Assembly: GCF_018343535.1 (NCBI RefSeq)
Contig: NZ_JAGYPF010000002.1
Location: 832,103-896,102 of the forward strand
Direction of reading: 5' to 3'
Source of the DNA: Neobacillus rhizophilus
Lineage (GTDB): Bacteria > Bacillota > Bacilli > Bacillales > Cytobacillaceae
Length of the DNA stretch: 64,000 nucleotides
The notes beneath the pieces are model-generated. The model did not search any database. It saw nothing but the letters and a program-made list of their open reading frames with translations, and was not told the DNA's origin. Both the position numbers and the translations under genes were made by a program. How positions within the stretch are numbered: position 1 is the stretch's first letter; each line of letters starts with the position of its first letter. Below are positions 8,303 through 17,143 of the stretch, piece by piece.

Positions 8303-9349
8303 ATGATTCCATTGTTAATGAGAGACTTGCCCGTCCCCCTGAGACTGGTCTTAACCCAAGTCCTGGTTTACCGTATTTTAATCGGCCATCCTAAACAACC
8401 CGAAATCGAAAAAGACCTCGCGAAAAGAAAAGCTGGCTTTCGAGGCGAACTAGCCTTAAGAAATTTTGTAAAACAACTCCCCCAAGAAAAATATGTTATC
8501 TTCCACGACCTTCAACTCGAATACAACGGATTTCATTTCCAAATTGACACACTTCTCATCTCAAGAAACGGCATTCTCATTATTGAAGCGAAAAATATAG
8601 CTGGAACATTGATATTCGACAATCAATTTAACCAATTAATTCGGGTTAAACCGGATGGTACTGAAGAGATTTTTGAAGATCCTCGTGTTCAGGCTGAAAG
8701 GCTGCGTATATTATTAGGAAGATTGTTGGCGAAATACGGAATGAATTTTCTGCCTATCGACCAGCTTGTTTTTTTCAGCAGCACAAAGACCTTTTTAAAA
8801 AGCAACACCAATGATCCAAACGCATTTAAAAAGGTATGCAAATCAAGGGATATATTTAAAAAAATTGAAACCTTTGAAAATACATATAACCAGCCAAGAG
8901 TGGATGAAGAGACTATCTATAAAATTGCAAATTTCTTATTAAGTCATCACACTCCACAAAAAATCAATATCTTAAAAGAATATGGTTTGACGAGAAATGA
9001 CATCCGGTCAGGAGTCCGATGCCCCGATTGCCTTCATATCCCGATGGTGTACGACCGTAGAAGCTGGATTTGCCCAATCTGCCTTTACACCTCAAAAGAT
9101 GCCTTTATTGATTCCATCAGAGACTACTTTCTTCTAATAAATTCATCAATTACCAATGCAGAGTGCCGCAGCTTTCTTCATCTGCCAACAGTCCATACAG
9201 CCCAAAAAAAGCTTCATCTTTTGAAATTACCTTATGAAGGAGAGAAGAGGGGGCGTCTTTATTTCCCACTTTTGGAATGGGAGCCTCAAAATATTATGGC
9301 TACTTTAGAAAACGAACAAAAATATGCGAATTTTTTGATAAAGGGTTAA
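8303..9349 (+). CDS. NERD domain protein with C-terminal zinc ribbon
   Basis: A 348-residue protein with a nuclease-related domain (NERD, about residues 45-160; GELALRNFVK, the FQIDTLLIS strand and IEAKNIAG, resembling the acidic/Lys core of restriction-type nucleases). A small C-terminal zinc ribbon (CPDC...CPIC, about residues 239-263) follows. NERD proteins are common in Bacillus and their function is not settled; DNA processing is the usual guess. It lies directly upstream of comFA on the same strand, so a link to DNA uptake is possible but unproven. The start is uncertain: AAGGAG is only two bases from ATG 8303, while TTG 8312 and ATG 8318 in the same frame have better spacing. Confidence 0.8.
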   Translation: MIPLLMRDLPVPLRLVLTQVLVYRILIGHPKQPEIEKDLAKRKAGFRGELALRNFVKQLPQEKYVIFHDLQLEYNGFHFQIDTLLISRNGILIIEAKNIAGTLIFDNQFNQLIRVKPDGTEEIFEDPRVQAERLRILLGRLLAKYGMNFLPIDQLVFFSSTKTFLKSNTNDPNAFKKVCKSRDIFKKIETFENTYNQPRVDEETIYKIANFLLSHHTPQKINILKEYGLTRNDIRSGVRCPDCLHIPMVYDRRSWICPICLYTSKDAFIDSIRDYFLLINSSITNAECRSFLHLPTVHTAQKKLHLLKLPYEGEKRGRLYFPLLEWEPQNIMATLENEQKYANFLIKG

Positions 9350-9365
9350 AAGAAGGTGGCCTCCC

Positions 9366-10856
9366 ATGCGTTTTCAAATAAAGGATGAAAAACTCATCCC
9401 ACAAAGATTTTTCACAGAAGATTCCTATCGAATCACACAAATCCCGGAAATCCTGCAGCCGCCGTTAAACCCAGACTTTCCATATAGCCGCGAACTCCAG
9501 CAGATTCTCGCTGGCAAGCAGCTCCTCCTTGACGATATCCCGCACCCACTCGACGAAATTCAATCTCACTATGAGAATGGCTATATTACATATCGTAAAG
9601 GCATCGACTATATCGGGAAAAAGCCCATGTGTATGAGATGTGGAAACAAGGATCAACAGTTGTTCGCCATCTTCCATTGCTCTCGGTGCGGTGAAAACTG
9701 CTTTTATTGCCGCCGCTGTATCATGATGGGTAGAATCAGTGAATGCACCCCTTTAATCGGCTGGAATGGTCCGGCGCCGAACATCACCCTTCCGCAAAAA
9801 ATTATGGCTTGGAATGGGAAACTTTCAGAAGGGCAGCAGGTGGCTTCTGACAAGGTAGTTGAGGCTATCTGGCAAAAAAAGGAGTGGCTAGTATGGGCCG
9901 TTTGCGGGGCCGGGAAAACCGAGGTGTTGTTTGCCGGAATTGAAACTGCGCTTGCCGCCTATAAAAGAATCTGCATCGCCACGCCGAGAACAGACGTAGT
10001 TCTTGAACTGACGCCGAGACTTAAGGAAGCTTTTCCTGAGATTAGGGTCGCTTCCCTATACGGCGGCAGCACGGACCGCCATCTCTACGCCCCTTTAACC
10101 ATCGCCACAACCCACCAGCTGCTCCGCTTTTATCAAGCCTTTGATGCTGTTATTTTGGATGAAGTTGACGCGTTTCCTTACACTGTCGAGGAATCGCTCC
10201 AGCATGCGGCGATTCAGGCCCGGAAGCCGTCCTCCGCGATGATTTACCTGACAGCAACCCCTAATGAAAAATGGCAAAGGGAATGCCGTGCCGGCAAACG
10301 TTCATTTACTACCATTCCGGCCCGGTTTCATCGGCATCCGCTTCCCATTCCTGAATTTGCATGGTGCGGCAACTGGCAAAAACAGCTCCAAAAAGGCAGG
10401 CTTCCCGCCAATGTCCTTCGATGGATAAAAGACAGGCTCGAGAGCGGCAAACAGGCACTTGTTTTCTTTCCCCATATCCCTTTGATGGAAAAAGCCCTTC
10501 CATTACTTCGCAAGCTCGATTCTAGAATCGAAGCAGTTCACGCAGAAGACCCTGAACGGAAGGAAAAGGTGCAAAAGATGCGGGCAAAAGAAGTTCCACT
10601 ACTGCTAACTACCACCATCCTTGAGCGGGGCGTTACTTTTCCCAATATTGATGTTGCCGTTGTGGGTGCCGAGGATTTGATTTTTACTGAAAGTGCCCTT
10701 GTGCAAATCGCTGGCAGAGCAGGACGAAACAAGGATTACCCGGATGGAGTGGTGACTTTTTTTCATTTTGGAAAAACAGACGAGATGCTGAAGGCCAGGA
10801 AGCAGATTGTCACGATGAACCGTGAGGGGGTGAAGCGGGGACTGATTGACATCTAA
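9366..10856 (+). CDS. comFA: Competence DNA-uptake helicase ComFA
   Basis: A 496-residue DEAD/DEAH-type ATPase that powers single-strand DNA import through the ComEC channel during transformation. A four-Cys zinc-binding region lies at about residues 95-125 (CMRCG, CSRCGENCFYCRRC). Walker A is CGAGKTE (about residues 181-187), Walker B is DEVD (about 264) and motif VI is QIAGRAGRN near the end. Length and order match ComFA. It starts 16 bases after the NERD gene with GAAGGTGG as ribosome site and is followed by comFC; comFB, which separates them in B. subtilis, is missing. Confidence 0.95.
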   Translation: MRFQIKDEKLIPQRFFTEDSYRITQIPEILQPPLNPDFPYSRELQQILAGKQLLLDDIPHPLDEIQSHYENGYITYRKGIDYIGKKPMCMRCGNKDQQLFAIFHCSRCGENCFYCRRCIMMGRISECTPLIGWNGPAPNITLPQKIMAWNGKLSEGQQVASDKVVEAIWQKKEWLVWAVCGAGKTEVLFAGIETALAAYKRICIATPRTDVVLELTPRLKEAFPEIRVASLYGGSTDRHLYAPLTIATTHQLLRFYQAFDAVILDEVDAFPYTVEESLQHAAIQARKPSSAMIYLTATPNEKWQRECRAGKRSFTTIPARFHRHPLPIPEFAWCGNWQKQLQKGRLPANVLRWIKDRLESGKQALVFFPHIPLMEKALPLLRKLDSRIEAVHAEDPERKEKVQKMRAKEVPLLLTTTILERGVTFPNIDVAVVGAEDLIFTESALVQIAGRAGRNKDYPDGVVTFFHFGKTDEMLKARKQIVTMNREGVKRGLIDI

Positions 10857-10892
10857 AGGGTGGTCTATCTTTCGAAGAAAGGGATAAAACAA

Positions 10893-11609
10893 ATGAATTT
10901 TCTCAGTCAAAATCGATGTATTATCTGCCAGGAAATAATATATCCGGATATAGGATGGAGAGCTATTTTTTCAAAAGAAAAAGAGCACCATGTATGCGCG
11001 GATTGTGATGAGAAGTTTGAAAAAATAGAAGGAGATATCTGCCGGATGTGCAGCAGACCGTTCCGACTGTTGGACGAGCAATTTCGCGACGGGGAATTAT
11101 GCCATGATTGTACGCGTTGGGAAGAGGATCCTGACTGGCAAGGATTCCTTCAAAAGAATACTTCAATTTTCCTTTATAATGATTTTTTGAAGGAGGTTAT
11201 GGCCAAATATAAATTTCGCGGGGACTATGTGCTAGCCAAAGTGTTTGCGGATTACTTCAAGGAGGTTACGAAAGGTTGGGAAGCCGATTTATTTGTGCCG
11301 ATCCCGTTAAGCGAAGAACGGCTTTACGAGCGGGGCTTCAATCAGGCAGAAGCAATTTTGACAGAAGCAGGAAAAATGCCAACTGATATACTTTCGCGGG
11401 TCCACACCGAAAAGCAGTCCAAAAAATCCAGGTTGGAGAGAATCCATCTCCCCCAAGTCTTTCAAATCGATTCTCAAACCAACCTGCATGGAAAAAAGGT
11501 CATCCTCATCGACGACATCTACACCACCGGCTCCACCCTAAGACACGCAGCAAAACTCCTCAAACAAGCGGGCGCTGACACAGTCTGGTCCATAACATTA
11601 GCTAGATAA
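10893..11609 (+). CDS. comFC: Competence protein ComFC (phosphoribosyltransferase fold)
   Basis: A 238-residue ComF/GntX-family protein. The N-terminal half holds double zinc-ribbon cysteines (CIICQ, CADCDE, CRMCSRP, CHDCTRW), and the C-terminal half is a phosphoribosyltransferase fold with the PRPP loop VILIDDIYTTGSTL. ComFC takes part in natural transformation, in contact with ComFA. ATG 10893 is chosen because it has AAAGGG at proper distance and starts just before the first zinc knuckle; the longer frame begins at a GTG without a ribosome site. Confidence 0.93.
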   Translation: MNFLSQNRCIICQEIIYPDIGWRAIFSKEKEHHVCADCDEKFEKIEGDICRMCSRPFRLLDEQFRDGELCHDCTRWEEDPDWQGFLQKNTSIFLYNDFLKEVMAKYKFRGDYVLAKVFADYFKEVTKGWEADLFVPIPLSEERLYERGFNQAEAILTEAGKMPTDILSRVHTEKQSKKSRLERIHLPQVFQIDSQTNLHGKKVILIDDIYTTGSTLRHAAKLLKQAGADTVWSITLAR

Positions 11610-11933
11610 GAGTAATGGTGTCAGGCACTGCACGTGGACACTGTCATCTCAGGCGAACAATTAGGGACAATCCTCTATCGTTTCAAATCAATTTCCTATA
11701 TTCCCGAAGCTTATTAGTGGCAAATTGTCCCAATCAATACTAAAATAAAGATGTACAACCATTCATAATAGTAAACTTCTCCACACAAGTCAAAGGCTGT
11801 GCAAAACATTGTCACTATTTTCCCGGTGTTTTTGTCAATAAATCGACAAACAATTTATGTTGATTCAGCAGGATAATCATAGGGTAAAATAGAAATGTAA
11901 TACATAGCCTTAAAATAAAGGAGGACTCCACAC
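11610..11933. other. comFC-hpf intergenic region; flagellar cluster absent
   Basis: This 324-base gap has no convincing gene. It starts with a GGTGTCAGGCAC-type motif and contains a loose inverted repeat (AGGGACAAT near 11672 and ATTGTCCCAAT near 11725), which looks like the remains of a small repeat element. The last 100 bases are AT-rich and should contain the hpf promoter; I could not assign a convincing -35/-10 pair. In B. subtilis this position holds flgM, flgK, flgL, csrA, hag, fliD and related genes. Confidence 0.6.
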
Positions 11934-12476
11934 ATGAACTATAACGTACGTGGTGAAAACATTGAGGTAACTCCAGCAATCAGAGAGTATGTAGAAAAGA
12001 AAATCTCAAAATTGGAGCGTTATTTTACAGAAGCACCTGATGCAAAAGTTAACGTGAATCTTAGATTCAATCCAGATAAAACTTCCAAAGTAGAGGTAAC
12101 AATTCCACTGCCAAATTTAGTACTGCGTGCCGAAGAAACAAACCAAGATATGTATGCAGGGATTGACCTGATCACTGACAAGCTAGAACGTCAAATCAGA
12201 AAGCACAAAACAAAGGTGAACCGCAAGTTCCGTGAAAAAGGAAACGTTGATTTCCAATTCACAACTCTGAATGCTGCAGATGTCCATGATGATGAGGAGT
12301 TGGAATTAGTTCGTACGAAACGCTTCGACCTTAAGCCAATGGACAGCGAAGAAGCAATCCTGCAGATGAACCTGCTGGGGCATAGCTTCTACGTGTTCAC
12401 AAATTCCGATACCAACCGTACAAACGTTGTTTACAAGCGTAAAGATGGCCGCTACGGTTTAATCGAAGCACATTAA
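11934..12476 (+). CDS. hpf: Ribosome hibernation promoting factor, long form
   Basis: A 180-residue long-form HPF (YvyD). The N-terminal S30AE domain (about residues 1-100; YNVRGENIEVTPAI) binds the 30S decoding centre, and the C-terminal domain (about 125-180; LKPMDSEEAILQMNLLGH) dimerises to join two 70S ribosomes into 100S particles in stationary phase. AAAGGAGG lies ten bases upstream of the ATG. In Bacillus the gene lies just upstream of secA; here the ggt, DUF1028 and DUF5667 genes are inserted between them. Confidence 0.96.
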   Translation: MNYNVRGENIEVTPAIREYVEKKISKLERYFTEAPDAKVNVNLRFNPDKTSKVEVTIPLPNLVLRAEETNQDMYAGIDLITDKLERQIRKHKTKVNRKFREKGNVDFQFTTLNAADVHDDEELELVRTKRFDLKPMDSEEAILQMNLLGHSFYVFTNSDTNRTNVVYKRKDGRYGLIEAH

Positions 12477-12488
12477 TAAACTATTAAA

Positions 12489-12529
12489 ACGTTGCCAGGG
12501 CGCCTATCCCTTGGCAGCGTTTTTTTTGG
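12489..12529 (+). terminator. Terminator of hpf
   Basis: A stem of about 12 bp (ACGTTGCCAGGG with CCCTTGGCAGCGT) is followed by eight T residues. It lies in the 5' extension of the next open frame, supporting a later start for that gene. Confidence 0.9.
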
Positions 12530-12611
12530 TACTATGAAAATATTACGATACCCTAAATTCAGAATCTTCTTTATAATGGAAGTAATATACAAAAGAAAGA
12601 GGGGTTCACAA

Positions 12612-14222
12612 ATGAATTTTGACTATCAATACAATCCGTATCCATCCCACCGAACGACCGTGTTTGCACGACGCGGCATGGTTGCCACTTCTCAGCCGCT
12701 TGCTGCTCAAGCAGGTCTTGATATCCTAAAAAGAGGGGGCAATGCCATCGATGCTGCGATTGCCACCGCAGCGGCATTAACGGTTCTTGAACCAACTTCC
12801 AACGGCATTGGTAGTGACGCATTTGCGCTCGTTTGGACGAAGGGCAAACTCCACGGTCTAAACGCAAGCGGCCCGTCCCCAAAATCGCTGACTATTGATG
12901 CAGTTAAGGGACGGGGCTATGAAAAAATGCCGGCTCATGGTCTTATCCCGGTAACAGTTCCAGGCGCACCTTCAGCATGGGCGGAACTTTCTAAAAAATT
13001 TGGCAGCCTCCCGCTAAAAGAGGTACTCCAGCCGGCCATTGACTATGCCGAAAACGGCTATCCATTAACACCTGTTCTTGCTAAAAACTGGGCGTATGCC
13101 TACAAACATTATAAACACTCACTCACCAGTGAGGAGTTCCAGCCTTGGTTTGACACATTTGCCCCAAATGGGAGCGCTCCAAAGGCAGGAGAAATCTGGC
13201 GTTCGCCGGACCATGCCGTGACTCTCCGCTCCATCGCCGATACAAATGCTGAAAGCTTTTATCGAGGCCAAATCGCCGACCAAATAGCCGCCTTCTCTGA
13301 GCGCCACAATGGGTTCATTTCCAAAAAAGACTTGGAAGCATACTGGGCTGAGTGGGTTGAGCCGATTAAGCTGAACTACCGTGGCTACGATGTTTGGGAG
13401 ATTCCACCGAACGGACAGGGGCTAGTGGCGCTGCTTGCATTGAACATCGTCAAGGGCTTCGAGCTCACCGAAAAGGAAACCATCGATACATATCACAAGC
13501 AAATCGAGGCCATGAAGCTCGCCTATACCGACGGCAAGGCCTATATTACCGATCCTTCTTTTATGAAAATGAAGGTAGCCGACGTTCTATGCGACGAGTA
13601 CGGCGAGAAAAGACGCAGTGAAATCAGTGGGGAAGCGCTCCAACCGTTGCCATACGAATTGCCACGCGGCGGAACGGTCTATTTAGCAACTGCAGATGGT
13701 GAAGGGAATATGGTGTCATACATTCAAAGCAACTATATGGGCTTCGGCTCCGGCATCGTGGTGCCAGGTACCGGGGTATCGCTTCAGAACCGAGGTCATG
13801 ATTTTTCACTGGACCCTTCACACGCAAATGCTTTGCGCCCAGGCTCCAAGACGTATCACACCATTATCCCTGGTTTCTTGACAAAAGGAGATCAGCCGGT
13901 TGGGCCGTTCGGCGTCATGGGCGGCTATATGCAGCCACAGGGCCATATGCAAGTCATCATGAATACGATTGATTTCAGTTTAAATCCTCAGGCTGCACTT
14001 GACGCTCCAAGGTGGCAGTGGATTGAGGGTAAGAAAATTCAAGTCGAGCCGCATTTCCCGAACCACATCGCTCAAGCATTGGCTCGGAAAGGTCATCAGA
14101 TTGAGGTTGCCCTTGACACAGGCTCGTTTGGTCGTGGACAGATCATCTGGCGTGACCCAGATACCGGCGTTTTGATGGGCGGTACTGAACCCCGGACAGA
14201 CGGGGCCGTTGCGGCTTGGTGA
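12612..14222 (+). CDS. ywrD: Gamma-glutamyltransferase family protein (YwrD-like)
   Basis: A 536-residue Ntn-hydrolase of the gamma-glutamyltransferase family, which cleaves or transfers gamma-glutamyl groups after autocatalytic cleavage. There is no signal peptide, so it should be cytoplasmic like B. subtilis YwrD. GGNAIDAAIA near residues 38-47 and SNGIGSDAF are family motifs. The probable nucleophile Thr starts the small subunit in GGTVYLATAD (about residue 356), followed by SYIQSNYMGFGSGI and the GGYMQPQGH loop. ATG 12612 has AGAGGGG seven bases upstream; the longer frame reads through the hpf terminator. The second Ntn-type gene (DUF1028) immediately downstream suggests a shared peptide-processing role. 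Confidence 0.9.
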   Translation: MNFDYQYNPYPSHRTTVFARRGMVATSQPLAAQAGLDILKRGGNAIDAAIATAAALTVLEPTSNGIGSDAFALVWTKGKLHGLNASGPSPKSLTIDAVKGRGYEKMPAHGLIPVTVPGAPSAWAELSKKFGSLPLKEVLQPAIDYAENGYPLTPVLAKNWAYAYKHYKHSLTSEEFQPWFDTFAPNGSAPKAGEIWRSPDHAVTLRSIADTNAESFYRGQIADQIAAFSERHNGFISKKDLEAYWAEWVEPIKLNYRGYDVWEIPPNGQGLVALLALNIVKGFELTEKETIDTYHKQIEAMKLAYTDGKAYITDPSFMKMKVADVLCDEYGEKRRSEISGEALQPLPYELPRGGTVYLATADGEGNMVSYIQSNYMGFGSGIVVPGTGVSLQNRGHDFSLDPSHANALRPGSKTYHTIIPGFLTKGDQPVGPFGVMGGYMQPQGHMQVIMNTIDFSLNPQAALDAPRWQWIEGKKIQVEPHFPNHIAQALARKGHQIEVALDTGSFGRGQIIWRDPDTGVLMGGTEPRTDGAVAAW

Positions 14223-14268
14223 TTCAAGGGCTGCGGAAGCTCGGACATGGATCTAAAAAACTCCGTTC

Positions 14269-14382
14269 GGCGGATAAACCTTAAAATTCGACGGATAACA
14301 TTTCTAATATGGCATAAATTTCCGGGATTAAGCGGATAAAACAGCGTACTCGGCGGATATCCGCTCTATATCGGCAGATTAC
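14269..14382 (+). repeat. 21-bp-period intergenic array B, core GGCGGATAA
   Basis: Six units start at 14269, 14290, 14311, 14331, 14352 and 14373, with intervals 21, 21, 20, 21, 21. Cores are GGCGGATAA, GACGGATAA, GGCATAAAT (decayed), AGCGGATAA, GGCGGATAT and GGCAGATTA; the sequence between them is unrelated. The array fills the gap between the gamma-glutamyltransferase gene and the DUF1028 gene. Confidence 0.9.
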
Positions 14383-14404
14383 TTCAAAAGGAGAGGCAAA
14401 TTAA

Positions 14405-15252
14405 ATGACATTTTCAATCGTCGGTTATGACCCAGTGGAAAAAGAATGGGGAATTGCCGTTCAATCTAAATTTTTAGGCGTAGGAGCGGTAGTTCCGTGG
14501 GCCAAAGCGGGAGTCGGAGCGGTTGCAACCCAATCCTATGCCAATACGGCTTACGGCCCAAGGCTCTTGAACTGATGGAGCAAGGAAAGTCAGCACAAGA
14601 AACACTTGAAGCCATCCTTGCCGATGACCCTGACAAAGAAATTCGGCAGGTTGGACTCAATGATGCAAATGGCGACGCTGCGACATTTACCGGAAGCGCC
14701 TGCTATAACTGGGCCGGTGGCGTCACAGGACCACACTTTTCTGCGCAGGGGAACATTTTAGTTGATGAAAAAACGGTCCAAGCGATGTCTGAAATATTTC
14801 AAAAAGCGGAGGGGACGCTGGCCGAAAGGCTTCTTGCAGCCTTAGATGCCGGGCAGGAAGCGGGCGGTGACAACCGCGGCAAACAGTCTGCCGCCCTTTA
14901 CGTTGTGAAAGAAAAAGGAGGCTACGGCGGCTATAACGACCGGTACATCGACCTTCGCGTGGACGACCACCCTGATCCAATAAAGGAACTAATCAGAATT
15001 TATCAACTTCAACGGCTCTATTTTTCGACATCTAAGCCAGAAAAAATAGCATCAGTTGAAGGGAAAGTTAAAACAGAGGTAACGCAACATTTAAAACGGT
15101 TAGGGTACCTTCCGGGCGATGACACCAGTGATGATGAAATCTATCAGGCGCTAACCACTTTTATTCATACCGAAAACTTTGAAATGCGGGAACAAAAGAG
15201 GGGCTGGATTGACCTAGAAGTTCTCGAATTTATGAAGAATAACAAGAGATAA
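14405..15252 (+). pseudogene. DUF1028 Ntn-hydrolase-like protein, frameshifted
   Basis: Two frames together encode one DUF1028 protein of about 282 residues. The first runs from ATG 14405 ([24 protein letters not shown] upstream) to a stop at about 14574. The second resumes at [10 protein letters not shown] and runs to 15252. One base is missing near 14558-14563, just after TAYGP. The N-terminal part has the family's [15 protein letters not shown] and AGVGAVATQ motifs. The C-terminal 80 residues match the putative peptidoglycan-binding domain often fused to DUF1028 (LKRLGYLPGDDTSDDEIYQAL). DUF1028 has an Ntn-hydrolase fold and often lies beside peptidase or gamma-glutamyltransferase genes, as here. 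A real deletion and a sequencing error are equally possible. Confidence 0.85.
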
Positions 15253-15258
15253 ACATGG

Positions 15259-15284
15259 CCCTCCACTTACTGGAGGGTTCTTTT
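15259..15284 (+). terminator. Terminator after DUF1028 gene
   Basis: A perfect 7-bp stem (CCCTCCA with TGGAGGG) and a five-base loop, followed by TTCTTTT. Confidence 0.8.
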
Positions 15285-15410
15285 ATTGGGTCTGTATTTC
15301 ATCTGCCCAGATCATCTAGTTAATTTTCACTATCATCATAGTGTTTTTTTCTTAAAATCTATTTAAATTGGAAAAGAATGAAATATAGGTCTTTTAGAGG
15401 AATAAACAGG

Positions 15411-15506
15411 ATGGGCAAAGCATTTTTAAAGGTTGCTCCTATTTATTTTTTCAAACATGTTGGAAGAAGTACAAATATACAATCTGGTAATAAATTTTCA
15501 GTTTAA
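15411..15506 (+). CDS. Possible 31-residue small protein
   Basis: A short frame (MGKAFLKVAPIYFFKHVG...) has GAGGA about nine bases upstream of its ATG, and an intrinsic terminator begins 14 bases after its stop. Neither neighbouring gene explains that terminator, which is the main reason to take the frame seriously. The product is basic with a hydrophobic middle and is too short to assign; the Ile/Val-rich start followed by a Ser-Gly segment vaguely resembles small spore or germination proteins, which is only an impression. Apart from this and two terminators, the 413-base gap holds nothing else I recognise. Confidence 0.35.
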   Translation: MGKAFLKVAPIYFFKHVGRSTNIQSGNKFSV

Positions 15507-15519
15507 TAGGACTTTCTTA

Positions 15520-15552
15520 GACGGCTATCATTTATTTGATAGTCGTTTTTTC
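15520..15552 (+). terminator. Terminator in the DUF1028-DUF5667 gap
   Basis: A stem GACGGCTATCA with TGATAGTCGT, followed by TTTTTTC. The DUF1028 gene already has its own terminator at 15259, so this one implies a separate short transcript. Confidence 0.75.
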
Positions 15553-15665
15553 GTGATGACGTAGGTAAATGTAACCTTTTAACAATTTTTAAAAAAAACA
15601 CCTACAAAAAAGAAAAAAGCCCGACGTAAAGTTTAGTAGAACTTCACAAGGAGGCAAAACAAGAC

Positions 15666-17045
15666 ATGATAAACAAGAAACTGACAAATCTGGTTACAAG
15701 CGGTGTATTGGCATCATCACTTATTTTTTCAGTAGGAGCAGGAGCGGCCTTTGCTACTGGTAATGACACAACGGAGGATTCTGCAGTTACAGGTACGACT
15801 ACAGAGCAGGTTACAGATCAAACAGCAACAACTACTGAAAACGCAACTGATGAGACCACTACTGAACAAACAGATGCAGCGGAAACAACAACAACTTCCG
15901 AAGAAGCTGAAACTCCATCAGATGAAGCAACAGTAGAAGACACTGATATTGATGCTGACGAAACTGTGGCAGCCGATAACGAAGTAAAACAAGAGGACAA
16001 GGCCCAAACTGAAGTGAAAGAAAAAGCTGAAGCACCATCATTGGTTCCTGGAGATTTCTTTTATTTTGTAAAAACCATCACTGAAAAAATCCGCCTTGCC
16101 TTTACATTTGACGATTATAAACAAGCAAAGCTTTTGGCTGGATTTGCAGCTGAACGTATCGCTGAGGCAAACGCGTTAATTGCAGATGGTAAAACGGACG
16201 AAGCGGAGCAGGTGTTAAAGGATGCTGTCGCAACACAAGAGGAGGCAGCACAAAAGCTTACCGCCACTGATGAAGACACTGACACAGAAACTGCAGATGT
16301 GGAAAAAGAGGACCACACAAAAACCGCTGATGTAGAAAAAACTGATGATACTCAAGCTGCTGCTAAAGGTACAGTTGAAGGCAAACTGGCCAATAATATC
16401 GATGCACTATTAGCATCTCTTTCACATATAAAAAATCCAGTTGCACAGCAAGCACATATGAAAAACATTCAGAAGACTTTTGTAAAACTTGAGAAAAAGT
16501 TTGCGAAGCTTGAAGAAAAAGATGCAGATTTTGCTGAACAAGTGCAGCAAATCGAAGAAAAAGTTTCCGACGTTCAAACAACAACCGTGAAAAAACATGG
16601 TAAAGCTCTAAAAAAGCAAAAGAAACAAGAGACAGAAACAGCAGTTGAAGTTGAAGCAACTACTCAAACTACAGAAGAAGCTACAGCTGTAACAGAAGAA
16701 AACAGCCAAGGCGAGGATACTTCAACAGCAGACCAGCAACAAACGGAATCTGCAAATAAAGGTGCAGACTACCAAGCTGCAGCTCAAGCAAAAGCTGCCG
16801 AAAAACAAGCTGAAGCTGTAAAAAGAGCTCAAGAAAAGCAAGCTGAAGCTGTAAAAAGAGCTCAAGAAAAGCAAGTTGAAGCTGTAAAAAGAGCTCAAGA
16901 AAAACAAGCTGAAGCTGTAAAAAGAGCTCGAGAAAAACAAGCTGCAGCCGTAAAAAGAGCTCAAGAAAAACAAGCCCAAGCTGCCCAAAAGCATGCTGGT
17001 GCAGGTAAAAAAGCTGAAGATTCACAGGGGAACGAAGATAATTAA
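15666..17045 (+). CDS. Exported DUF5667 protein with decapeptide repeats
   Basis: A 459-residue secreted protein. A signal peptide covers about residues 1-30 (LIFSVGAGAAFATG). A long Thr/Glu-rich acidic linker follows, then a DUF5667 domain at about 118-195 (VPGDFFYFVKTITEKIRLAF, AAERIAEANALI). A second charged region is followed by six to seven copies of a ten-residue repeat, QAEAVKRAQE with small changes, near residues 378-445, which should form a continuous amphipathic helix. There is no LPXTG or lipobox. AAGGAGG lies about ten bases before the ATG. The function is unknown; domain and composition suggest a surface or wall-associated protein. Mirror open frames on the opposite strand come from the repeats. 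Confidence 0.82.
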   Translation: MINKKLTNLVTSGVLASSLIFSVGAGAAFATGNDTTEDSAVTGTTTEQVTDQTATTTENATDETTTEQTDAAETTTTSEEAETPSDEATVEDTDIDADETVAADNEVKQEDKAQTEVKEKAEAPSLVPGDFFYFVKTITEKIRLAFTFDDYKQAKLLAGFAAERIAEANALIADGKTDEAEQVLKDAVATQEEAAQKLTATDEDTDTETADVEKEDHTKTADVEKTDDTQAAAKGTVEGKLANNIDALLASLSHIKNPVAQQAHMKNIQKTFVKLEKKFAKLEEKDADFAEQVQQIEEKVSDVQTTTVKKHGKALKKQKKQETETAVEVEATTQTTEEATAVTEENSQGEDTSTADQQQTESANKGADYQAAAQAKAAEKQAEAVKRAQEKQAEAVKRAQEKQVEAVKRAQEKQAEAVKRAREKQAAAVKRAQEKQAQAAQKHAGAGKKAEDSQGNEDN

Positions 17046-17102
17046 TCCTAATAAACTTTAAAATTTAGAATGGCCTCGGTTAAACCGGGGGCATAAACAC
17101 TG

Positions 17103-17131
17103 AGTCAGAGCGGTCCGCTTTGGCTCTTTTT
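17103..17131 (+). terminator. Terminator of DUF5667 gene
   Basis: A stem with several G-U pairs (AGTCAGAGCGG with CCGCTTTGGCT) is followed by CTTTTTG. Confidence 0.75.
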
Positions 17132-17143
17132 GTCATAAAATAA

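Noticed and set aside
16681-17025. Minus-strand Leu/Phe-rich frames opposite the DUF5667 gene
   Set aside because: They mirror the repeated Gln/Ala/Lys codons of the real gene.
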